A stretch of DNA of 9,907 nucleotides from Actinomycetota bacterium (lineage in GTDB: Bacteria > Actinomycetota > Acidimicrobiia > Acidimicrobiales > AC-25). The stretch lies in the NCBI GenBank assembly GCA_005888395.1, contig VAXF01000194.1:584-10490 (forward strand), read 5' to 3'. The notes under the pieces are model-generated. The model ran no database searches, was not told where the DNA came from, and saw only the letters and a program-made list of their open reading frames with translations. Positions within the stretch are counted from its first letter, which is position 1. Each line of letters begins with the position of its first letter. Both the position numbers and the translations under genes were made by a program. Shown piece after piece: positions 1-7,494 of this stretch.

Positions 1-29
1 TTCGCTACGGTGACGACTTAGCCAACTCT

Positions 30-79
30 GGCTCGGCCGTTCCTCGTCCGTTCCTTCCGAGGATTGGACGAGTCGAGCC
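30..79. repeat. Nested imperfect inverted repeat (long hairpin)
   Basis: Three nested complementary arms share one centre: GGCTCG (30-35) with CGAGCC (74-79), CTCGTCC (43-49) with GGACGAG (66-72), and CCT (53-55) with AGG (60-62) around a four-base loop TCCG. It lies about 140 bases past the stop of the minus-strand permease. Neither strand has a T-run after it, so it is not a convincing intrinsic terminator. No gene is recognisable in 1-218; this hairpin is its only notable structure. Confidence 0.5.
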
Positions 80-218
80 GGAGCGTCGCCGACTCGCTCG
101 CCAGCGGGAGCTGGTAGGTCTCGCTCACGCACGGACCGTGCCCCCAGCGCCGGGTCGCCAAACCCGATCGTGCTCTGACCTTCCACCTGGGGTGTTTGCG
201 GCGAGAGCGATCCAGGTT

Positions 219-1029
219 CTAGGCGATCACCCGCTTCTTGAAGCCCTGAATGCCGAGAGCGCCGAGCCCGACCGTGAACAGGGTGAGCGCCGTGTAGATG
301 GCCGGCGCCGGCATCGTCGGCACACCGGCGGTCAGAGCCTTGCGGAACCCCTCGTTCATGTAGACGAGCGGGTTCACCAGCACGACCAGCTGAAGCCAGC
401 GCACCTTGGCGAGCGACGACCACGTGTAATACATGGCGCCGAGGAACGTGATCGGCAGCACGATGATGCTGAAGATCAGCGGGACCTGTCGCGTGTCGAA
501 CCGGGTGCCGATCGCGAGCCCGAGCGCGCCGCCCAGCAGGCAGGCCAGCGGCGCCAGCGTGACCAGCACCACCCAGTGCACGTGGAGGTGCACGGGCGTC
601 GACGATGAGGGCCTGAATGGCGCCGGCCACGATCTTCTCGACGGCGACCGCCCACACCGGCAAGGGAGCGAGTATGCGGTCCTCGATCTCCTTCGTGTAG
701 CCGAACTCGTTCACCAGCGGCAGGGCGACGGCCTGGATGCCCGTGAAGATGACGGACAGCCCGACCACGCCGGCGACGAGCAGCGTCGAGAACCCGGCCG
801 ACCGCTCGCCGCCCCCGCCGACGCCCTGGCCGATCCTCGGGAACACATAGGTGAACACGAAGATGAGGAGGACGGGCTGCATCGCGGTCCGCACGAGCAC
901 CATCGCCAGCGTCTTGTAGAGAACGGCCATGTCGCGCAGGAGCAGCGCTTTGAAGGCGGTGACGCTCGCGGCGCGGGCCGATCGGGTGTGCGCCAGCTCG
1001 CCCGAGGCGGTGAGGGAGGCCGTGCTCAT
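219..1029 (-). pseudogene. ABC-2 type exporter permease (DrrB-like), reading frame broken near 600
   Basis: This is the membrane half of a drug/lipid-type ABC exporter, the partner of the adjacent ATPase. The start ATG at 1029 overlaps the ATPase stop (ATGA), which implies translational coupling. From 1029 to about 601 one frame encodes 143 residues: a short cytoplasmic N-terminus, a hydrophobic segment near residues 42-63 ending FVFTYVFPRIGQG, another near 82-105, and the typical motif KEIEDRILAPLPVWAV (113-128). The homology then moves to a second frame, from about 599 to the TAG stop at 219-221, covering PVHLHVHWVVLVTLAPLACL, LPITFLGAMYY and LVNPLVYMNEGFRKAL. The first frame stays open to the window edge but reads as arginine/alanine-rich nonsense. 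From memory of the family, about a dozen residues of the central membrane segment between ALIV and TPVHLHVHW are missing, so this looks like a deletion that also shifts frame. It may be a true pseudogene or an assembly error. Confidence 0.82.
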
Positions 1030-2021
1030 TCGCGGAGGTCCTTTCCGGTCAAGCTGATGAAGACAGTCTCGAGCGTGGGCTCGTTGACCGATATGTCGGA
1101 CACCTGGAACCCGGCGTCGTCGGCGGCGGCGAGCACCTGGGGGAGCAGCCTGCGCCCGCCCCGGACGGACAGGTGGACCGTGTCCTCGACGACCCTCGCA
1201 TCGACGGCGCCGTCGACGCGACCCGTGAGCTCCCGCGCCAAGTCGTCGAGGTCACCCTCCGCCTGGATCCTGATCTCGGTATCGGCCGCCACGGTCTGCT
1301 TCAGCCCGGCGGCCGTGTCGAGGGCGAGGATCTGACCGTGGTCCATGATCGCGATGCGGTGGCACAGTTGCTCGGCTTCCTCCATGTAGTGGGTCGACAG
1401 CAGGACCGTCTGGCCGTCGCTGTGGAGCTCGGCCAGGATCTCCCACAGCGCAAGACGGCTCTGCGGGTCCAGCCCGGCCGTGGGCTCGTCGAGGAACAGG
1501 ATGCTCGGTCGGTGGAGGATGGCCCGGGCAACCATCAGCCGCTGTGCCATCCCGCCGGACAGCTCGAGCACCTCGGCCTTGGCCCGGTCGGCGAGGCGGA
1601 ACCGCTCGAGCGTGTCGTCGGTCGCCGCTCGGGCCGACTTGGCCGGCATCCCGAAGTAGCGCCCGTGGTAGTAGAGGTTCTCCCACACCGTCAACGAGCG
1701 GTCGAGCGTGCTGGTCTGCGGCACGACGCCGATCACCTGCTTCGCCAGAGCCGGCTCGGCCACGACGTCCACTCCCGCGACCCAGGCCCGTCCGGCCGTC
1801 GGCAGGACCCTCGTCGTCAACATGCCGGCGGTGGTCGTCTTGCCTGCTCCGTTCGGGCCGAGGAGGCCGAAGATCTCGCCCGCCCGCACCGACAGGTCGA
1901 GGCGGTCGACGGCGAGGATGCCGCCCGGGTACACCTTGGTCAGGCCCTGGGTACGGATTACCTCCTCGCCGCCGCCTTCGTTCCCGCTCCTACGGACCGC
2001 CTCATCCGGCTGCAACCGCAT
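1026..2021 (-). CDS. ABC transporter ATP-binding protein, DrrA-like exporter family
   Basis: This is the cytoplasmic ATPase that would power the adjacent permease, giving a two-gene exporter; the substrate cannot be told from sequence. The protein is 331 residues. Visible motifs are Walker A GPNGAGKT (55-62), Q-loop Gln102 in VVPQTSTLD, signature LSGGM (154-158), Walker B ILFLDEP (174-180) and switch His211 in STHYMEEAEQ. The C-terminal roughly 90 residues form the extra domain usual in DrrA/CcmA-type proteins and end in a conserved NEPTLETVFISLTGK stretch. I chose ATG 2021 because GGAGAGG lies four bases upstream. The frame stays open much further upstream, but that part has no homology and lies antisense to glnE. 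A true start nearer VIRTQGLTKVY (residue 21) is possible but lacks a good start codon. The gene looks intact, unlike its permease. Confidence 0.92.
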   Translation of the reverse strand: MRLQPDEAVRRSGNEGGGEEVIRTQGLTKVYPGGILAVDRLDLSVRAGEIFGLLGPNGAGKTTTAGMLTTRVLPTAGRAWVAGVDVVAEPALAKQVIGVVPQTSTLDRSLTVWENLYYHGRYFGMPAKSARAATDDTLERFRLADRAKAEVLELSGGMAQRLMVARAILHRPSILFLDEPTAGLDPQSRLALWEILAELHSDGQTVLLSTHYMEEAEQLCHRIAIMDHGQILALDTAAGLKQTVAADTEIRIQAEGDLDDLARELTGRVDGAVDARVVEDTVHLSVRGGRRLLPQVLAAADDAGFQVSDISVNEPTLETVFISLTGKDLRE

Positions 2022-2054
2022 CCGACCTCTCCGTCTCGTCGGGCCACCGCCTCC

Positions 2055-2093
2055 CGAGTACATACCCGGCGGCTTCCGCAGGCTATGTACTCG
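2055..2093. promoter_or_regulatory. Perfect 10-bp inverted repeat upstream of the ABC exporter genes
   Basis: CGAGTACATA (2055-2064) and its exact reverse complement TATGTACTCG (2084-2093) are separated by 19 bases. They sit in the 107-base gap between the end of glnE and the ATPase start, 34-72 bases upstream of the ATPase ATG. The arms are AT-richer than their surroundings. Exporter pairs of this type are often controlled by TetR- or MarR-family repressors that bind inverted repeats, so an operator is the natural reading. No regulator gene is present in the window. With no T-run after it, a glnE terminator is less likely. Confidence 0.5.
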
Positions 2094-2128
2094 AGACGGC
2101 CCGGGCCGGTCAGGAATGGCCGAGCCGA

Positions 2129-4816
2129 TCAGGTCCTGCCGTAGAAGAGCCGCTCCATGACCTGGCGAGAGCGGCGGGTCAGGCGGCGGTAGGTCGACCG
2201 CAGCTCCGACGACGTCGTCCCCAGGCTCCGGCTCAGGCGGCCGAGCTGGTCGAGCTGGACCGGCAACGCGTCGCCGGGCGCACCCTTGACGAGGTACCAC
2301 CGGTTCCGGGTGTGCTCGCAGAAGCGGTAGGCCTGACGAAGTTGCTCGGCGTCGGCGCCGTCCAGGTGCCCGGCGCCGACCAGCGCGTCGAGGGCGGCCA
2401 TCGTGCCCGGCGACGGCACCCGGCCGCCGAGCTGGAGCAGCTGGGCCGTCCACTCGACATCGGACAGCGAGCCGCGGCCGAGCTTCAGGTGGAACTGCGG
2501 GTCCTCTCCCGCAGGGATGCGCTCCCGCTCCACGCGCGCCTTGATGCGCCGGAGCTCCCGCACGTCGGCGTCGGTGAACGGCGCCTGCCACACGAACTCC
2601 TCGACCAGCTCCATGAACGCCCTGCCGACCGACTCGACGCCCGTCACCGGCCGGGCTCGCACGAGTGCCTGGCGCTCCCACGGTCTGGCGTAGCGCTGGT
2701 AGTACGCGCGGTAGCCGTCGATGCTGCGGGCGAGCGGCCCCCGCCTCCCTTCCGGCCGCAGCTCGACGTCGAGGGTGAACAGGCGCTCGGCCGGCGTGCG
2801 CCCGTTCACGTACGCGAGCAGCGACTCGGCCGTGCGCTCGGCCGCCTCGAAGTCGGCGGCCGTCGTGCCCTCGTAGACGATCAGCGCGTCGAGGTCACTG
2901 GCGTAGGACAGCTCGGCGCCGCCGAAACGCCCCATGGCGATGATCGCCATGGGGACGGGCGGGGCGAGCTCGGCGAGGGCGCGTCGGAGCACGACCGTGG
3001 CCAGCTCGCTCAGCTGGTCCGCCGTGCTCGTCACCGGGGCGTCGCCGACGACGTCGCGCACGGCGATCCGCAGCCGCTCCGCCGCGGTGAGGCGCAACAG
3101 GGCCCCCCGCCGCTCCCCGGCAGACCGGCGCCACTCGAGGGCAGCCGCCGCAATCGACTCGATCCGCTCACCGTCCACCGGGGCTCGGAGGACGGCGTCG
3201 TCGACCAGCTCGGTGATCACCTCGGGATGCCGTGACACTCCTGTCGCCAGCAACCGGCTGGTCCCGAGCAGTAGGCACAGCCGGCGGGCGGACTCCGGTG
3301 AGTCCCGGAAGGCGCTGACGACCCGGCCGGCCTGGTGACGGGTGGCGACCAGGTTGCGCAGGCCGACGAGGCCGAGGTCGGGGTCGGGCGCGTCCGACAA
3401 CCAGCCGAGGAGCAGCGGCAGCATCTGGTGCATCAGCCTCGAGGACCGCGTCAGACCCCTCGTGAGCTCGTGCAGCGCCGAGCGGGTGCGGCGGGCGTCG
3501 GCGAACCCGAACGCGTTGAGGCGCTCCTCGATCGCCGTCGTGGGCATGACCGAAGCGCCGGAGGGACCAGCGAGCCCGGGGTGGGAAAAGGCCTCCAGCA
3601 GCGGCCGGAAGAAAAGGCGCTCGTGGATGGCCCGCACGTTCGCCTGGTGTCGCCGCAGGTCTTCGTCGAATCGCCGGACCGCGGGCGTCTCGGTGCTGTC
3701 CCGGTAGCCGAGCACGCGAGCCAGGCGGGTACGTCCTGCCTCGTCGGGCGGGACGGCGTGGACCTGCTGCTCGTCGGCCAGCTGCAACCTGTGCTCCACC
3801 GTTCGCAGGAACCGGTACGAGGCGGCGAGGTCGTCCGCGTCGGCGGGAGCCAGGTAGCCGGCGTGGCCCAGCTCGGCCAGCGCGGTCAGCGTCGTGGCGG
3901 ACCGGAGCGCCGGGTCGTGGCGTCCGTGCACGAGCTGCAGCAGCTGCACCGCGAACTCGACGTCGCGGATCCCGCCCCGACCCCGCTTCACCTCTCGGTC
4001 GGACAGCCCCCTCCGGGCCACCTCCCCCTCCACCCGGGCCTTCATGGCCCGCACCTCCCGCAACTCCTCGGCGCCGAACGGGCGGTGCCACACCTGTTCG
4101 GCCGCCGCCACCTCGAACGCGTCGCCCAGCTCGCGGTCACCGGCGACGGCGCGAGCCTTCAGCAGGGCCTGGAACTCCCACGTCCTCGCCCATCTGGCCC
4201 AGTACGCCTGGTAGGACGCCAGTGTCCGCACGAGCGGGCCGTTGCGCCCCTCGGGCCGCAGGTCCGCGTCGACGCGGAAGCAGCGGCGGGCGACCTCCAG
4301 CACCGGCCTCGCGTCGACGTCGCCCACGAAGAGGACGTCGACGTCGCTGGCGTAGTTCAGCTCGCTGCCTCCCAGCTTGCCCATGCCGATGACGGCCAGC
4401 CGCCCGTCACCGCCGTTGCCCGGGAGCTCCACTGCGGCGGCCAACGTGTCCTCGGCCAGCCGGGCCAGCGCGTTGCCGACCGCCTCGAGGCCGTCCACCC
4501 CGGTCAGGTCCCGCACCGCGATGCGCAGCAGCTCCCGTTGCTTCCACCGCACGAGCTCGTCGACCGACGCGGCCGAGCACTCCTCCCGGCGCGCCGGGTC
4601 GGCTACGACCGCCAGGGCCTCCGCGTCGGTGAGCAGGAGCCGCGTCAGCGACCGGCTGGCACCCACCACCGCCACGAGCCGCTCGAGCAGGCCGGCGTCC
4701 TCCGCCAGTCGCCCGGCCAGCCCTTGGTCGATCTGGGACAGCTGCTCGAGCGTCCGCGCCACGTGGCCAGGTGCCGCGGCATGCTCGACGACGGCGGAGA
4801 CGGCCGGGGGCAGCAC
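2129..4816 (-). CDS. glnE: Bifunctional glutamine synthetase adenylyltransferase / adenylyl-removing enzyme GlnE
   Basis: GlnE attaches AMP to, and removes it from, the regulatory tyrosine of glutamine synthetase, tuning ammonia assimilation to nitrogen supply. The 895-residue protein has the expected duplicated layout. The N-terminal deadenylylase half carries GMGKLGGSELNYASDVD (144-160) with metal-binding Asp158 and Asp160, then LRPEG at 186-190. The C-terminal adenylyltransferase half carries AMGRFGGAELSYASDLD (627-643) with Asp641 and Asp643, then LRPEG at 686-690. Each half ends in a helical segment (RGRGGIRDVEFAVQLLQL and LGRGSLSDVEWTAQLLQL). It is somewhat shorter than the roughly 950-1000 residues I remember for actinobacterial GlnE. 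Between the two shared motifs the first half is 17 residues shorter than the second. The GTG start at 4816 is forced to this region by an in-frame TGA at 4822-4820, and no clear ribosome binding site precedes it. No glnA is visible nearby. Confidence 0.95.
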   Translation of the reverse strand: MLPPAVSAVVEHAAAPGHVARTLEQLSQIDQGLAGRLAEDAGLLERLVAVVGASRSLTRLLLTDAEALAVVADPARREECSAASVDELVRWKQRELLRIAVRDLTGVDGLEAVGNALARLAEDTLAAAVELPGNGGDGRLAVIGMGKLGGSELNYASDVDVLFVGDVDARPVLEVARRCFRVDADLRPEGRNGPLVRTLASYQAYWARWARTWEFQALLKARAVAGDRELGDAFEVAAAEQVWHRPFGAEELREVRAMKARVEGEVARRGLSDREVKRGRGGIRDVEFAVQLLQLVHGRHDPALRSATTLTALAELGHAGYLAPADADDLAASYRFLRTVEHRLQLADEQQVHAVPPDEAGRTRLARVLGYRDSTETPAVRRFDEDLRRHQANVRAIHERLFFRPLLEAFSHPGLAGPSGASVMPTTAIEERLNAFGFADARRTRSALHELTRGLTRSSRLMHQMLPLLLGWLSDAPDPDLGLVGLRNLVATRHQAGRVVSAFRDSPESARRLCLLLGTSRLLATGVSRHPEVITELVDDAVLRAPVDGERIESIAAAALEWRRSAGERRGALLRLTAAERLRIAVRDVVGDAPVTSTADQLSELATVVLRRALAELAPPVPMAIIAMGRFGGAELSYASDLDALIVYEGTTAADFEAAERTAESLLAYVNGRTPAERLFTLDVELRPEGRRGPLARSIDGYRAYYQRYARPWERQALVRARPVTGVESVGRAFMELVEEFVWQAPFTDADVRELRRIKARVERERIPAGEDPQFHLKLGRGSLSDVEWTAQLLQLGGRVPSPGTMAALDALVGAGHLDGADAEQLRQAYRFCEHTRNRWYLVKGAPGDALPVQLDQLGRLSRSLGTTSSELRSTYRRLTRRSRQVMERLFYGRT

Positions 4817-4907
4817 ACCTCATACCGTAGAAAACCCGCTCGCGTACTCGTTCGGCTGAGACGGCCACTGTGTGTCCAGCGGCGGACTCGGGGCGAGGCA
4901 ATACGCT
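4817..4907. promoter_or_regulatory. Divergent promoter region between glnE and nadE
   Basis: These 91 bases separate two divergent genes, so both promoters must lie here or in the coding ends. On the minus strand TACGGT (4829-4824) fits the actinobacterial -10 pattern TAnnnT and ends seven bases before the glnE GTG at 4816, which suits a leaderless transcript. On the plus strand TACGCT (4902-4907) ends six bases before the second possible nadE GTG at 4914. Neither has a recognisable -35 box. The words GTACTCG (4844-4850) and GAGACGGCC (4858-4866) recur in the gap upstream of the ABC ATPase. Single -10 matches are weak evidence. Confidence 0.4.
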
Positions 4908-6628
4908 GTGAGCGTGCCCCGGATCCGCGTGGTGGCCTGCCAGCTCAACCCCGTCGTCGGGGATCTCGACGGCAACGTCGCCCGCATGACGGCGATGCTG
5001 GAGGAGGCCGAGGCGACCGGCGCCGCGCCGTGTTCACCGAGTTGGCCGTGTGCGGCTACCCGCCGGAGGATCTCCTCCTGAAGCCGGGGTTCGTGGCCGA
5101 CAACCGAGAGGCTCTCGACAAGCTGGCCGCCCGCACCGGCGACTGTGTGGCGGTGGTGGGCTTCGTCGACAGGGATCGCGACCTCCGCAACGCCGCCGCG
5201 GTGCTCGCCCGGGGCGAGGTACAGGGGGTGTACCACAAGAGGCTGCTCCCCAACTACGCCGTCTTCGACGAGCAGCGCTACTTCGCCGCCGGCGTGCATC
5301 CCCTGACGCTGTTCACGATCGCCGGCGTCCGCTGTGGCGTGTCGATCTGCGAGGACGCCTGGAGCCCGACCGGGCCGCTGGCCGACCAGGCGGCGGGCGG
5401 GGCCGAGCTCCTCCTCAACATCAACTCGTCGCCCTACTACGCCGGCCGGCTGGCCGAGCGCGAGCGCATGTTGGCGACCAGGGCGGCGGACACGTCGTGC
5501 CCCCTCGTCTACGTCAACCAGGTGGGTGGACAGGACGAGCTCGTCTTCGACGGCGCCTCGCTGGTGCTTGACGAGACGGGGCGGGTGATCGCCTCCGCCC
5601 CACAGTTTCGGGAGGCCGTGCTCATCGTCGACATCGACGTGCGTCCGGTGTTCCGCAAGCGGCTGCTCGACCCGCGCGGGCGGGCCAGCGCTCCGAGCCT
5701 GCCCACGCTCTCCGTCACCGAGACGACCCGGTCGGAGGGCCCCCGTCGGTTGCCGACCTCGGCCCCCGCACTCGAGCGGGCCGACGAGGTCTACGGGGCG
5801 CTCGTCCTCGGCACGCACGACTACGCCACCAAGAACGGCTTCACCGACGTCGTGGTCGCTCTGTCCGGCGGGATCGACTCCTCCCTCGTCACCACGATCG
5901 CGGTCGACGCCCTCGGCCCCGATCGCGTCCACGCCGTGGCGCTGCCGTCGCGCTTCTCGAGCGAGGGCTCGACCACCGACGCCGCCCGACTGGCGGCCAA
6001 CCTGGGCATCGACCTGCGGACGATCCCGATCGAGCCGGCCCATGCCGCGATCCTCGAGATGCTGGCGCCCTCCTTCGCCGGGCTGCCCGAGGACATCACC
6101 GAGGAGAACCTGCAGGGACGCATCCGCACGGTCCTCCTCATGGCCCTGGCCAACAAGTTCCCCGCTTGGCTGGTGCTCATCTGCGGCAACAAGAGCGAGC
6201 TCGCGGTGGGGTACACGACCGTCTACGGCGTCGACATGGCAGGTGGGTTCGCCGTCATCAAGGACGTGTTCAAGACCGACGTCTACGAGCTGTGCCGGGC
6301 CCGCAACAGGCGCGCCGGCTTCGACCTGATCCCCGAGGCCGTCCTGACCAAGCCGCCGTCGGCCGAGCTGCGCCCAGGCCACCGGGACGACCAGTCGCTG
6401 CCCCCCTACGAGCAGCTCGACCAGATCCTCGAGGCGTACGTCGAGGGCGACCAGACCCTGGGCGAGCTGGTCGACGCGGGCTTCGATCCCGACCTCGTGC
6501 GGCGCATCGTCCGTCTGGTGGACGTGGCGGAGTGGAAGCGGCGCCAGGTGCCGGTCGGCGTTCGGGTGACCCCGAAGGCGTTCGGCAAGGACCGCCGCGT
6601 CCCCATCACCAACGGCTACCGCGGGTGA
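4908..6628 (+). CDS. nadE: Glutamine-dependent NAD+ synthetase NadE, frameshifted near 5025
   Basis: NadE makes NAD+ from deamido-NAD+, ATP and glutamine, the last step of NAD biosynthesis. The N-terminal nitrilase-type glutaminase domain shows its Glu-Lys-Cys triad: Glu in VFTELAVCGYPPEDL, Lys in YHKRLLPNYAVFDE, and Cys in GVSICEDAW (codon 5348-5350). The C-terminal synthetase domain has the ATP pyrophosphatase loop SGGIDSS (5864-5884), CGNKSELAVGY, PPSAELRP and a conserved end KAFGKDRR. The first 39 residues (RIRVVACQLNPVVGDLDGN onward) are in one frame up to about 5024; everything from AVFTELAV (5027) on is in another. Relatives have about two more residues between EATGA and VFTEL, so roughly four bases seem missing. 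I keep it as a CDS because everything else is conserved. The repaired protein would be about 574 residues. GTG 4908 has GAGG nine bases upstream; GTG 4914 is the alternative. The 3' end overlaps eamA (GTGA). Confidence 0.92.
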
Positions 6629-7494
6629 GCCGGCTGCGCGGCGAGCTCGCCGCGCACGCCGCCATCGTCATCGCCGCAGTCCTGTTCGGCACGACGTTCG
6701 TCATCGTGAAGGACGCGGTGGCCGACGCCAGCCCCATCCCGTTCCTGGGCGTGCGCTTCACGGCCGGCGCCGTCGCCCTCGCGCCGCTGGCCCGCCGCCG
6801 GCTCCGCGAGCGCGGCCCGCAGCCCGGGCTGGTGAAGGCCGGTGCCCTCGTCACCTACCTGCTCGTGGTGCTGGTGCCCCTCCTGTCGGCCCTCGTCCTG
6901 CGGCGGGTGCCGCCGGTCACGGTGCTCGCCGGCGTGGCCGTCGCGACCGCCGGGCTGGTCCTGCTGACCGGCCACGGGGCCGGGTTCCACCGCGGCGAGG
7001 CCCTCACCCTCGGTTGCGCGCTCGCCTTCGCGGTCCACGTCCTGCTCCTCGGCGACCTGGCGCCCCGCTTCGACGCGGTCGCGCTGACCGCGGTGCAGCT
7101 GGGCATGGTCGGCGTCGTCTGCCTTGTCGCCGGCCTCGCCACAGGGGGCTTCGCGTTCTCGGCCCGGGCGTGGGCGGCCGCCGTCTACACCGGCGTGGCG
7201 GTGTCGGCGCTCGCCCTCGGCCTGCAGGTGTGGGGCCAGCGCCGTGTGGGACCGACCCGCACGGCCGTGCTGCTCATGATCGAGCCGGTGTCCGCCGCCC
7301 TGCTGGGTGCGGCCATGGGGGAACGACTCGGTGTCGCCGGCGCCACCGGCGCCGCGCTGATCCTGGCCGGCATCCTTCTTGCCGAGCTGCGGCTGCCCGC
7401 GCTCGCCAGGCTTGACCGGATTGTCGCCGCAGGCGACACTTTGGACCTGACGCTGACGTCACTTCCGTCCGTCGAGAAGGAGCGCAATGGCTGA
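6625..7494 (+). CDS. EamA-family (DMT superfamily) transporter with one membrane segment missing
   Basis: This is an inner-membrane drug/metabolite transporter with two EamA repeats; the substrate cannot be predicted. The GTG start at 6625 overlaps the nadE stop (GTGA). The protein is 289 residues. Segments are visible at about 11-30, 37-56, 72-93, 98-116, 126-144, 151-173, 184-203, 213-232 and 238-255, which is nine rather than the usual ten. The second repeat (126-255) has five. The first has four, because its third and fourth segments run together at KAGALVTYLLVVLVPLLSAL (71-90). The stretch usually found there, containing a Gln and a GL..TS-type motif before the fourth helix, is absent, and the matching part of the second repeat (GLQVWGQRRVGPTRTA, 199-214) is present. 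The gap is in frame, around 6840-6856. The last roughly 30 residues are not membrane-embedded. The 3' end overlaps the next gene by eight bases. Confidence 0.85.
   Translation: MSRLRGELAAHAAIVIAAVLFGTTFVIVKDAVADASPIPFLGVRFTAGAVALAPLARRRLRERGPQPGLVKAGALVTYLLVVLVPLLSALVLRRVPPVTVLAGVAVATAGLVLLTGHGAGFHRGEALTLGCALAFAVHVLLLGDLAPRFDAVALTAVQLGMVGVVCLVAGLATGGFAFSARAWAAAVYTGVAVSALALGLQVWGQRRVGPTRTAVLLMIEPVSAALLGAAMGERLGVAGATGAALILAGILLAELRLPALARLDRIVAAGDTLDLTLTSLPSVEKERNG

Noticed and set aside
1..218. Continuation of the permease's first frame to the window edge
   Set aside because: The frame is open but its sequence is out of register with the conserved permease C-terminus, which ends at 219.
433..1335. 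Plus-strand open frame over the permease
   Set aside because: It is antisense to recognisable ABC proteins; long open antisense frames are normal at this GC content.
2097..2108. 12-bp palindrome CGGCCCGGGCCG
   Set aside because: It is pure G/C and such palindromes are expected by chance at this base composition.
2022..2681. Upstream extension of the ABC ATPase reading frame
   Set aside because: It has no recognisable homology, overlaps glnE in another frame, and a good ribosome binding site sits before ATG 2021.
1544..3235. Plus-strand open frame of about 560 codons over the ATPase and glnE
   Set aside because: The product is Arg/Pro-rich without motifs and lies opposite two clear genes.
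3335..4907. Long open frame running into nadE from the left
   Set aside because: It lies antisense to glnE, its product is low-complexity Arg/Gly/Gln-rich, and it joins nadE only because of the frameshift near 5025.
5022..5030. Programmed frameshift in nadE
   Set aside because: There is no slippery heptamer, and NadE families are not known to use frameshifting; about two residues are also missing.
4820..6382. Minus-strand open frame of about 520 codons over nadE
   Set aside because: It is antisense to nadE, and the His/Gly/Val-rich composition is typical of the opposite strand of GC-rich coding DNA.
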